Assembly (NCBI GenBank): GCA_902796215.1 | Contig: CADBNY010000031.1 | Location: forward strand, 1-8,293 | DNA: 8,293 nt | Direction: 5' to 3' | DNA from: an uncultured Erysipelotrichaceae bacterium | GTDB lineage: Bacteria > Bacillota_I > Bacilli_A > RF39 > UBA660 | The notes under the pieces: model-generated | Seen by the model: only the letters and a program-made list of their open reading frames with translations | The model's database searches: none | What the model was told of the DNA's origin: nothing | Program-made: the position numbers and the translations under genes | Shown here: in pieces, positions 1-6,172 of the stretch | Layout of the letters: each line of letters opens with the position of its first letter | Numbering within the stretch: the first letter of the stretch is position 1

Positions 1-1
1 A

Positions 2-274
2 ATACCAGAAGAAAGAAGATTAAATATCATAAAAAGAGGAACTACAATAATAAAAAATATTCCTGAAATAGATATAACAGATTGTGAGAAAATAAAAAGA
101 AAGCCAGAAAGTGAACTAACAGAAAGCGAAAAAAGAAAAATTAACATACTTTATGTTGGAGTTTTAAAAGTATTAATAGATGAAATTTATGAAAAGTATA
201 AAAATATCAAAAAGGAAGAAAAAAAAGAACAAAAAGTATTAGAAAAAAAGAAAGAAGAGGTATTATATGTTTAA
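2..274 (+). CDS. C-terminal end of an unrecognised charged protein (5' end outside window)
   Basis: An open frame runs from the window edge (first complete codon at base 2) to TAA at 272-274, giving the last 90 residues of a protein whose start lies upstream. The visible part is hydrophilic, with a mixed helical segment (PESELTESEKRKINILYVG) followed by a Lys/Glu-rich tail that looks like a charged helix or short coiled coil. No catalytic motif or membrane segment is visible and I do not recognise the family. The frame is believable because it stays open in an A+T-rich region and because its stop overlaps the ATG of the next gene by 8 bases (ATGTTTAA), the usual sign of translational coupling within an operon. 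The function is unknown. Confidence 0.7.
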   Translation: MPEERRLNIIKRGTTIIKNIPEIDITDCEKIKRKPESELTESEKRKINILYVGVLKVLIDEIYEKYKNIKKEEKKEQKVLEKKKEEVLYV

Positions 275-1025
275 TTTAAAAGGAAGAGTAGCTGTTATTA
301 CAGGAGCAAGTTCAGGACTTGGAAAACAAATGGCAAAAGGTTTTGCAAAACAAGGAGCAGATTTAGTTATTTTAGCAAGACGTATAGAAAGACTAGAAGA
401 ACTAAAAGAAGAACTAGAAAAGGAAAATGTAAAAGTATTACCTATCAAATGTGATGTAACAAGTACAGAAGATATTAATAATGCTGCTAAATTAGCAGAA
501 AAAGAATATGGAAAAGTAGATATCTTAGTAAATTGTGCAGGATCATCAAAAGATAAAGGTGTTCTAGAAATGAATGATGAAGAATGGGATTTTACGATTG
601 CTACAGATGAAACATCAGTATTTAAAATGACTAGAGCATTTGGAAATATTATGAAAAAAAATAATTATGGTAGAATAATTAATATTGCTTCAATGTATGG
701 TATGGTAGGAAATTCAGAAATTCCAACAATTGCTTATCATACATCAAAAGGAGCAGTAGTAAACTTTACAAGAGCAGCAGCTGCTGAACTTGCACCATAT
801 AATATTACTGTAAATGCAATCTGCCCAGGATATTTCTATACAGAATTAACAACAGAAGTATTAGATACAGACATGTTTAAAGCTTTTGCAAATTCACATG
901 TTCCAATGAAAAGATATGGAAAAGAAGGCGAATTAAATGCTGGAGCAATCTTTTTAGCAAGTGATGAAGCAAGTTATGTAACAGGAGTAATCTTACCAAT
1001 AGACGGCGGATATACTGCAGTATAA
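267..1025 (+). CDS. Short-chain dehydrogenase/reductase (FabG / gluconate 5-dehydrogenase-like SDR)
   Basis: This is a complete 252-residue classical SDR, a cytosolic NAD(P)-dependent oxidoreductase of the usual length. Seen directly: the dinucleotide-binding TGASSGLG at residues 12-19, ARR at 37-39 after the second strand (basic residues there favour NADP), CDV at 62-64, NCAG at 89-92 (the NNAG motif), catalytic Ser142 in INIASMYG, Tyr157 and Lys161 in YHTSK, PG at 187-188, and the C-terminal DGG. The position that is normally the fourth catalytic residue, Asn, is Asp114. The ATG at 267 is supported by GAAGAGG at 254-260, six bases upstream. The gene overlaps the end of the upstream frame and is followed by a strong terminator, so it is the last gene of an operon. 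Family membership is very secure. The substrate is not: sugar acids, 3-oxoacyl-ACP and other ketones are all possible, and the lack of neighbouring fatty-acid genes argues against the housekeeping FabG. Confidence 0.93.
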   Translation: MFNLKGRVAVITGASSGLGKQMAKGFAKQGADLVILARRIERLEELKEELEKENVKVLPIKCDVTSTEDINNAAKLAEKEYGKVDILVNCAGSSKDKGVLEMNDEEWDFTIATDETSVFKMTRAFGNIMKKNNYGRIINIASMYGMVGNSEIPTIAYHTSKGAVVNFTRAAAAELAPYNITVNAICPGYFYTELTTEVLDTDMFKAFANSHVPMKRYGKEGELNAGAIFLASDEASYVTGVILPIDGGYTAV

Positions 1026-1052
1026 AAGAACTGTTATCAATAATAATTTATT

Positions 1053-1079
1053 AAAAATGGCTTTTTTGCCATTTTTTTT
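1053..1079 (+). terminator. Rho-independent terminator after the SDR gene
   Basis: A 9-bp stem (AAAAATGGC at 1053-1061 pairing with GCCATTTTT at 1068-1076) encloses a six-T loop and runs into a continuous T tract ending at 1079. It lies 28 bases after the SDR stop and before the next promoter, so it separates the two transcription units. Confidence 0.88.
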
Positions 1080-1117
1080 AATAAGAAAGTTTATAATTGT
1101 CTATCCCGTTTCTTCTA

Positions 1118-1147
1118 TTGATTCTTAGAAATATTTTATGATATAAT
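1118..1147 (+). promoter_or_regulatory. Promoter of the ABC transporter operon, extended -10
   Basis: The -35 box is TTGATT at 1118-1123, followed by an 18-base spacer and a perfect TATAAT at 1142-1147 preceded by TGA, giving the extended -10 motif TGnTATAAT. The predicted start of transcription is about 1154, leaving a leader of roughly 28 bases before the ATG at 1182, with AGGAG at 1171-1175. I see no operator palindrome or riboswitch in this short leader. The promoter looks fully functional although the two genes it drives are broken. Confidence 0.8.
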
Positions 1148-1181
1148 CTCAATGTATTATATAGTAGGATAGGAGAATTTT

Positions 1182-1884
1182 ATGGCACATGTTGAATTTA
1201 AAAATGTATCTAAAGTTTATCAATTAGGAGAAGTAGAAACAAAGGCTTTAAATAATGTTTCCTTTGACATTGAAGAAGGAGAATTAGTAACAATAGTAGG
1301 ACCCTCAGGATCTAGAAAATCAACTTGTCTTAACATATTAGGTGGTATGGATAGTGTAACAGAAGGGCAAGTTTTCTTTGATGGTAAAGAAATTTCAAAA
1401 TACAATGATAAACAATTAATTGCCTATCGAAAAAATAATATTGGTTTCGTTTTTCAGTTTTATAATCTAATTCAAAATTTAACAGTAAAAGAAAACTTAG
1501 AACTTGCAGCTAGTAGAACAGATAAAAAACAAAATCTTGATAAAATACTAGAGCAAGTAGGGGTTGCTTGAAAAAAAGGATAATTTTCCATCACAATTAT
1601 CTGGTGGAGAACAACAGAGAGTATCTTTAGCAAGAGCTCTAGCAAAAGCTCCCAATTTATTACTATGTGATGAACCAACAGGAGCGCTTGACTATGAAAG
1701 TAGTAAACAAGTTCTAAAACTTATTGAAGAAACAAATAAAAAATATAATGTTACCACAATTATAATTACTCATAATGAAGCAATTACTCCAATGTCGGAT
1801 AGAGTAATAAAATTTAAAAGCGGTAAAGTTGTTAATGTTGAAAAAAATAAAAAAAGAAAGTCAATTGATGAGTTAGAGTGGTAA
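1182..1884 (+). pseudogene. ABC transporter ATP-binding protein (LolD/MacB type), frameshifted and Walker A-mutated
   Basis: The ATPase would energise the FtsX-type permease encoded directly after it. Translation from ATG 1182 (AGGAG at 1171-1175) gives the N-terminal half: MAHVEFKNVSKVYQ, a Walker A reading GPSGSRKST at residues 40-48, and the Q-loop with Gln92 in FVFQFYNL. The frame ends at TGA 1569-1571 after only 129 residues. The rest continues in the +1 frame from about 1564: signature LSGGEQQR, Walker B LLLCDEPTGALD and the H-loop TIIIITHN, ending at TAA 1882-1884. Removing one G from the four-G run at 1560-1563 restores a single 233-residue protein of normal family length reading ...QVGLLEKKD... 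In addition, the invariant Walker A Gly before Lys is Arg45 (AGA, 1314-1316), which should prevent normal nucleotide binding even in a repaired protein. Two independent lesions make this a pseudogene with good confidence. A sequencing error could explain the indel but is unlikely to explain the substitution. Confidence 0.88.
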
Positions 1885-1886
1885 TT

Positions 1887-4800
1887 ATGAAAGATAATAG
1901 ATTGATTACATTAAGTTTTAGAAAGATAAAAAAATCACTTAAAAGATATTTCTCGCTAATAATACTAAGCTTGTTAGGAACAGGATTCTTTATTGGTATG
2001 AAAGTTTCAATGCCCAATTTATTAGTATCATTAGATGACTATTATAAAGAAAAAGCAGTATAGGATATAGAAATATTATCAACAAATGGACTAAATCAAG
2101 AAGATATAAAAGCATTAGATAAATTAGATGAAAGCTTTAAAGTATATGGCCTCCATTCTAAAGATGCTTTATTTAATGATAAAAATCTAGACTCCAGTGT
2201 TATTAGAATAAAAGAATTGAACAGTAACGTTAATAACATTCTTTTACTAAAAGGTAGAATGCCCAAAAATAAATATGAAATACTTATTGATGAAAAATAT
2301 TTATTAAGTAAAAATGCAAAAGTAGGAGACACACTAGAATTAGCATTAGATAAAGATGACAAAGATCTAAACGTAAAAGAATTAAAAATAGTAGGTATTA
2401 TTAATAGTCCACTTTATTTAGCAACAGATAAGGGTAGTTTAAATAGAGGGAACACTTTATTAGGTAATGGTGAAGTAAAATACTATGCATATGCCTTAAA
2501 AAAATATTTTTAATGTAGATTATTATACTGAAATATATATCGGTACAAATAAAACAAATATAGATTTAACAAACTCAGAAGAATACAACGAAAAAGTAAA
2601 TGAAGCGATTAAAAAAATAAACAAAATAAAAGATGAAAGAATAAAATATAGATATGAAGAATTAAGAAACATAGCTTTAAAAAGGATTGAAAAAGAAGAG
2701 GAAAAAGTAAATATCGAAATAACTAATTCTAAATTAAAATTAGATGAGGTAAAAATTGGATTAGATCTAGCAAACAATGAAATTACATCCAAGAAAAAAG
2801 AACTAGATTATGCCTACAAAGAATTACAAAATAAACAAAATGAAATAAATACGATGGATGCTACTATCATAAATGCTGAAAGTGAATTAGAACAAAATAA
2901 AAGATTTTTAGATGAAAATAAAAATAAGATTGATAATTATGATCAATATCTAGCTATTGCAATTAGAAATAAAAATCATCAGTTAACAAAAGTGATTTAC
3001 TATTTTTAATAGCAAACGAGAATAATTATCAAGATACAAAAGAAAAATTAGATATCGCAGAAAATGCAGGAGTTAATTTATCTAATATTGGAATTATTAA
3101 AGAACAAATTAAAAATTATGGTATTGATCCAGATGGATCATTAATTGCTAATTTAAATGAATTAGAAGAAAACTTAAATCATATTTTAGAATTAGACAAT
3201 GGTTATAAACTATATAATAATAAAATACTAGAAATAAGAAATTATAAAAGCCAATTAGAAACAGCTAAAACAGTATATGATAGCTATTCAAAAGAATATA
3301 ATTATGGTAATAAAAAATATCAAGAAGTATTACAAGAATATAATGAAAATTTAAATAAATATAATGAAGCTTTAATCGAGTTAACAGAAAAAGAAATGGT
3401 TGCAAAACAAGAATTTGAGAAAGCAAGAATAGAAATAGATAAGAGTATTGTACCAGGAACTTGGTTAATAAAAAATAGATTAGATAATATTGATTATTCA
3501 GGATTTATTGATAGTATTGAAAGTTTAAAAAGAATTGCTTTTATTTTTCCAATTATATTCTTTATTGTATCCATTTTTATTAGTCTATTATCTATGGCTA
3601 GGATGGGAATTGAAGATAGAAAAGAAATGGGCACGCTAAAAGCCTTTGGTTTTTCAAAAATAGAAATATTAATGCCATATATTATTTACTCTTTATCAGC
3701 AACACTTATTGGAAGTATTATAGGAATTTTTATAGGTATATTTGTCTTCCCAACAATAGTGTTTAATGTATATGCAAATTTATATGCCTTACCAAAAATG
3801 ATTTATGGTAATATTACTTTCGTTTTAATATCAGGAGTATTAATATCAGTACTATGTATAGTAGGTTCAACAATAATATCAATAGCAAATATTTTAAAAG
3901 AAGAAACAGTTTCTCTATTAAGGCCAATTGCACCACCTATTGGGAAAAAGATATTGCTAGAAAAAATTCCTGCTATTTGGAATAAAATAACATTTGAAAA
4001 TAAAGTAACTTTAAGAAATATCTTTAGATATAAAAGAAGAGTAGTAATGACACTAACAGGTATAGTTAGTTGCACAATGATTTTAATATCAGCTTTCCTA
4101 ATTAGAGACTCCATTACAACTGTTTTAGATAAACAATTTAATGTCTTATTTACTTATAACTCAATGGTTTATCTAGATGGAACAAAATTGACATATGAAT
4201 TAGATGAAATCTTTAATGATAAACATATAAAAGATATTATGTATGCCAATTTAGAAAGAGTGAAGGTAAATAATAATTCAGTTAATCTATTAGTTCCAAA
4301 TAAAAAAGAAGAGTTAAAAGGATTTTTCAATTTAATAGATAATAATAAAAAATTAGAATTAACAGATAACAGTGTAATAATAACTTCAAAATTAGCTAGA
4401 TTATTAAAATTAAATAAAAATGATTACATAACAATTAAAACAACAAATAATAAAGAATACAAATTAAAAGTATCTGATATAACAGAAAATCATATAGGTA
4501 ATTATATCTATATGAGTAAAAAATATTATCAAGAAGAAATAGGATTACATAAAATAAATATTGCTTATCTCAAATTAGATAATCCAGAAAATGAACATAA
4601 TTTAGTAACTAAATTACTAGAAAAAAATACCAATATATTAAGTTATTTGTCAATTAATAATAGTATTGCTATGGTAAAAAATATGTTTACATCATTAAAT
4701 AGTGTAGTCCTTATTGTAGTAATATTTTCATTATTATTATCTATTGTAGTATTATATAGTTTAGCTTATATCGTTATAAGTGAAAGACAACGAGAAATAG

Positions 4801-5096
4801 TAACCTTAAAAGTGTTAGGCTTTGATGAAGAAGAAGTAGATATGTACCTTTTAAAAGAACAAGCAATTATAATTATTATTGGTATCATTTTAGGTCTTAT
4901 TGTAGGCATTATTTATTCATTAATACTAGTTGATACTTTAGAAATAAGCATGGTAGAATTTAATAAAGAATTATTATTTAGAAACTTTTTAGTATGTATT
5001 ATATTAATGCTTGTATTTGCTAATATAGTAGGTCAATTAATTCATTTTAGATTAAGAAAAATCGATATGATTGATTCATTAAAAAGTATAGAATAG
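1887..5096 (+). pseudogene. FtsX-like ABC transporter permease with long coiled-coil insert, multiply disrupted
   Basis: Reconstructed, this is a 1069-residue permease starting at ATG 1887, two bases after the ATPase stop. Its layout is a basic N-terminus and one membrane helix (about 21-40), a MacB-type extracytoplasmic region, a long Lys/Glu/Asn-rich coiled-coil segment (about 2560-3420), then a first FtsX domain with three helices (3534-3890), a fifth helix near 4050, a second extracytoplasmic region, and a second FtsX domain with three helices (4700-5045). Three lesions break it. TAG at 2061-2063 is codon 59, where a repaired gene would read AVxDIEILST. A +1 shift lies between the A7 run (2498-2504) and the T run (2507-2511), so the frame from 1887 would end at 2513. 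A -1 shift in the A run at 2988-2991 ends the middle frame at TAA 3007-3009 unless one base is restored. Outside these points the frames stay open, which suggests recent decay. Such permeases work in export or mechanotransmission, and the substrate cannot be told. Confidence 0.87.
3396..5096 (+). CDS. Intact 3' open segment of the broken permease (FtsX domains 1 and 2)
   Basis: This is the longest uninterrupted piece of the pseudogene above, 566 codons from an internal ATG, and automatic gene callers would probably report it as a gene. It carries seven of the eight predicted membrane helices: segment residues about 47-68, 97-118 and 141-164 in the first FtsX domain (containing RKEMGTLKAFGFS), 216-236, then 437-459, 490-513 and 530-549 in the second FtsX domain (containing RQREIVTLKVLGFD). 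The two matching REMGTLKALGF-like motifs are typical of the cytoplasmic coupling part of FtsX-family permeases. The frame is also open upstream of the ATG back to about 2991, and no clear Shine-Dalgarno site lies before 3396, so this ATG looks like an internal Met and not a real start. I consider it a remnant and think separate translation unlikely. Confidence 0.45.
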   Translation: MVAKQEFEKARIEIDKSIVPGTWLIKNRLDNIDYSGFIDSIESLKRIAFIFPIIFFIVSIFISLLSMARMGIEDRKEMGTLKAFGFSKIEILMPYIIYSLSATLIGSIIGIFIGIFVFPTIVFNVYANLYALPKMIYGNITFVLISGVLISVLCIVGSTIISIANILKEETVSLLRPIAPPIGKKILLEKIPAIWNKITFENKVTLRNIFRYKRRVVMTLTGIVSCTMILISAFLIRDSITTVLDKQFNVLFTYNSMVYLDGTKLTYELDEIFNDKHIKDIMYANLERVKVNNNSVNLLVPNKKEELKGFFNLIDNNKKLELTDNSVIITSKLARLLKLNKNDYITIKTTNNKEYKLKVSDITENHIGNYIYMSKKYYQEEIGLHKINIAYLKLDNPENEHNLVTKLLEKNTNILSYLSINNSIAMVKNMFTSLNSVVLIVVIFSLLLSIVVLYSLAYIVISERQREIVTLKVLGFDEEEVDMYLLKEQAIIIIIGIILGLIVGIIYSLILVDTLEISMVEFNKELLFRNFLVCIILMLVFANIVGQLIHFRLRKIDMIDSLKSIE

Positions 5097-5106
5097 AAGG
5101 TGAATT

Positions 5107-5472
5107 ATGAAGAAAAAAAAGATTAGTTATTTAACCTTATTTAGTGATTTATATATTTTACTTTGTTTTTCATATCTCATATATGCTTACTTCTATGGTT
5201 TTGAAAGAGTGGGAAGAGCTAGTTTTAGTATCATAAACATATCAGATAATATAGCTCTTACAATAGGTATTTTAGAAACAGTATTATGCTTAGTATTTGC
5301 CTTTTTATTACATAAATGCAATTTAAAAAGAAATCGATATATATTAATGATATTATGTATTATAAATATAGTTTATAGATTAATAAATGTAATATCAATT
5401 ATAAGTATTTTTAATATGTTTATGATTATTTTAAATCTGTTTTTATTTACAATATTAAGATTTTATAAATAA
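5107..5472 (+). CDS. Small four-helix integral membrane protein of the ABC operon
   Basis: This is a complete 121-residue hydrophobic protein of unrecognised family. It starts MKKKK and has predicted membrane spans at about residues 8-30, 48-69, 78-97 and 100-119, with a basic loop (HKCNLKRNR, 69-77) between the second and third. The basic N-terminus and basic loop would both face the cytoplasm if all four helices cross the membrane. It begins 10 bases after the permease stop, with AAGGTG at 5097-5102 as ribosome binding site, and is followed by a terminator, so it is the third gene of the transporter operon. An accessory role with the transporter is suggested only by position. It is itself undamaged, although the two genes before it are broken, so it may be under separate selection, be newly decaying, or be poorly expressed through polarity. 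Confidence 0.75.
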   Translation: MKKKKISYLTLFSDLYILLCFSYLIYAYFYGFERVGRASFSIINISDNIALTIGILETVLCLVFAFLLHKCNLKRNRYILMILCIINIVYRLINVISIISIFNMFMIILNLFLFTILRFYK

Positions 5473-5492
5473 CTTAAATTATAATACAACCT

Positions 5493-5518
5493 AAAGAAGT
5501 GATAAAACACTTCTTTTT
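5493..5518 (+). terminator. Rho-independent terminator of the ABC transporter operon
   Basis: A 9-bp perfect stem, AAAGAAGTG at 5493-5501 with CACTTCTTT at 5508-5516, encloses the loop ATAAAA. The stem ends inside a five-T run, and the tract after it is short. It sits 21 bases after the stop of the small membrane protein. The near-symmetry of the stem would also allow weaker termination from the opposite strand. Confidence 0.75.
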
Positions 5519-5546
5519 AATATAGAAATATATTTTGATAAATAAT

Positions 5547-5575
5547 TTGACTTTTTAATTTCTTTTCAATAGAAT
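5547..5575 (+). promoter_or_regulatory. Promoter of the hypothetical gene at 5602
   Basis: TTGACT at 5547-5552 (five of six consensus bases) is followed, after 17 bases, by TAGAAT at 5570-5575 (five of six). Predicted transcription starts near 5582, leaving a leader of about 20 bases that carries the AGGAG ribosome binding site at 5591-5595. No regulatory palindrome is visible. Confidence 0.72.
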
Positions 5576-5601
5576 TAAAATAGATATAAGAGGAGAGAAA
5601 T

Positions 5602-6096
5602 ATGAATATGGATATAGAAGATATATTAATAGAAAAAGCAACAATAGAAGAATTAAAAAAAATACCATTTTTAAGTATAAGTGAACTAGAAGAAAATACT
5701 AAGATTTTAATTATAAAAATAAACAATGAAATTGCTGCTGTAAGAGCATACCAAGAAAGCTATCCTTTTACAAATAAATTATTCTTTGCAGATCATATAA
5801 AAGAAGATGAAATTCTAAAGAGTGAGATAAGAAATATATTTTATAATGCTACAAGATTTAAAGGACTAGATTTAACTTCAGATGCAATAAGAAAAAAATT
5901 AGAAGAACTAAAACAAGAATTAATAAAAGATGCCAATTTACCACCAGCAAATAGTAACCAAAGATTAGAATTTTCACAAGATATTAATCTCATCTCAGAA
6001 AAAATCAAATGGCTAGAGTTTTTGTTAGAATGTAAAATAAAACAGGAAGCTGAAAAACAAAAAATGGAAAAAAGTCAAGAAGGGAGAAGGCATTAA
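5602..6096 (+). CDS. Hypothetical soluble protein of unknown family
   Basis: This complete 164-residue protein is unrecognised. It has no signal peptide or membrane helix. The N-terminal part (1-60) alternates short strands and helices (TKILIIKINNEIAAVRAY at 33-50 looks like a beta hairpin). The C-terminal part is mainly charged helix: residues 94-110 (RKKLEELKQELIKD) and 125-158 (DINLISEKIKWLEFLLE and a Lys/Glu-rich tail) could pair as a helical hairpin across the linker ANLPPANSNQ (111-120). It ends in a basic GRRH. ATG 5602 is chosen because AGGAG at 5591-5595 stands six bases before it. A second ATG two codons later is possible but less well spaced. The gene has its own promoter and terminators or promoters on both sides, so it appears to be monocistronic. 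No function is proposed. Confidence 0.8.
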   Translation: MNMDIEDILIEKATIEELKKIPFLSISELEENTKILIIKINNEIAAVRAYQESYPFTNKLFFADHIKEDEILKSEIRNIFYNATRFKGLDLTSDAIRKKLEELKQELIKDANLPPANSNQRLEFSQDINLISEKIKWLEFLLECKIKQEAEKQKMEKSQEGRRH

Positions 6097-6120
6097 CAAA
6101 ATAAATTTTTCTTTTGTTAT

Positions 6121-6148
6121 TTGTTATAGGAAAAGAACATGATATAAT
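6121..6148 (+). promoter_or_regulatory. Promoter of the transketolase gene, extended -10
   Basis: A perfect TATAAT at 6143-6148 is preceded by TGA (6140-6142), giving the extended -10 motif. The best -35 candidate is TTGTTA at 6121-6126 with a 16-base spacer, which matches only four of six positions. This weak -35 is tolerable with an extended -10. Predicted transcription starts near 6155, just before GGGAGGA at 6158-6164, so the leader is short and leaves no room for a riboswitch. Confidence 0.72.
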
Positions 6149-6172
6149 AAAGCCAATGGGAGGAATAATATT

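Noticed and set aside
2..274. Possible DUF4272-like match in the partial first protein
   Set aside because: A loose resemblance of an IP...P pattern is not enough, and the position at the very C-terminus does not fit the start of that domain.
263..448. Minus-strand open frames such as those opposite the SDR, permease and tkt
   Set aside because: They lie inside well-supported + strand genes, have low-complexity Ser/Phe/Leu products and no ribosome binding sites, so they are shadows.
1083..1114. Inverted AAGAAA / TTTCTT upstream of the ABC promoter
   Set aside because: Six A/T-rich base pairs with a 20-base gap are expected by chance in this composition, so it is not a credible operator.
1560..3009. 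Programmed ribosomal frameshifting in the ATPase and permease
   Set aside because: The shifts go in different directions, lack slippery heptamers with clear stimulators, and occur together with a nonsense codon and a Walker A substitution. Decay explains all of them.
2560..3420. The Lys/Glu/Asn-rich segment as a separate coiled-coil gene
   Set aside because: It has no start with a ribosome binding site, and it connects in frame, after indel repair, to permease sequence on both sides, as in long FtsX-family proteins.
6094..6119. Hairpin TAACAAAA / TTTTGTTA after the 164-aa gene
   Set aside because: The 8-bp stem has a single G-C pair and no proper T tract after it, and it abuts the tkt promoter. 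It is too weak to call a terminator.
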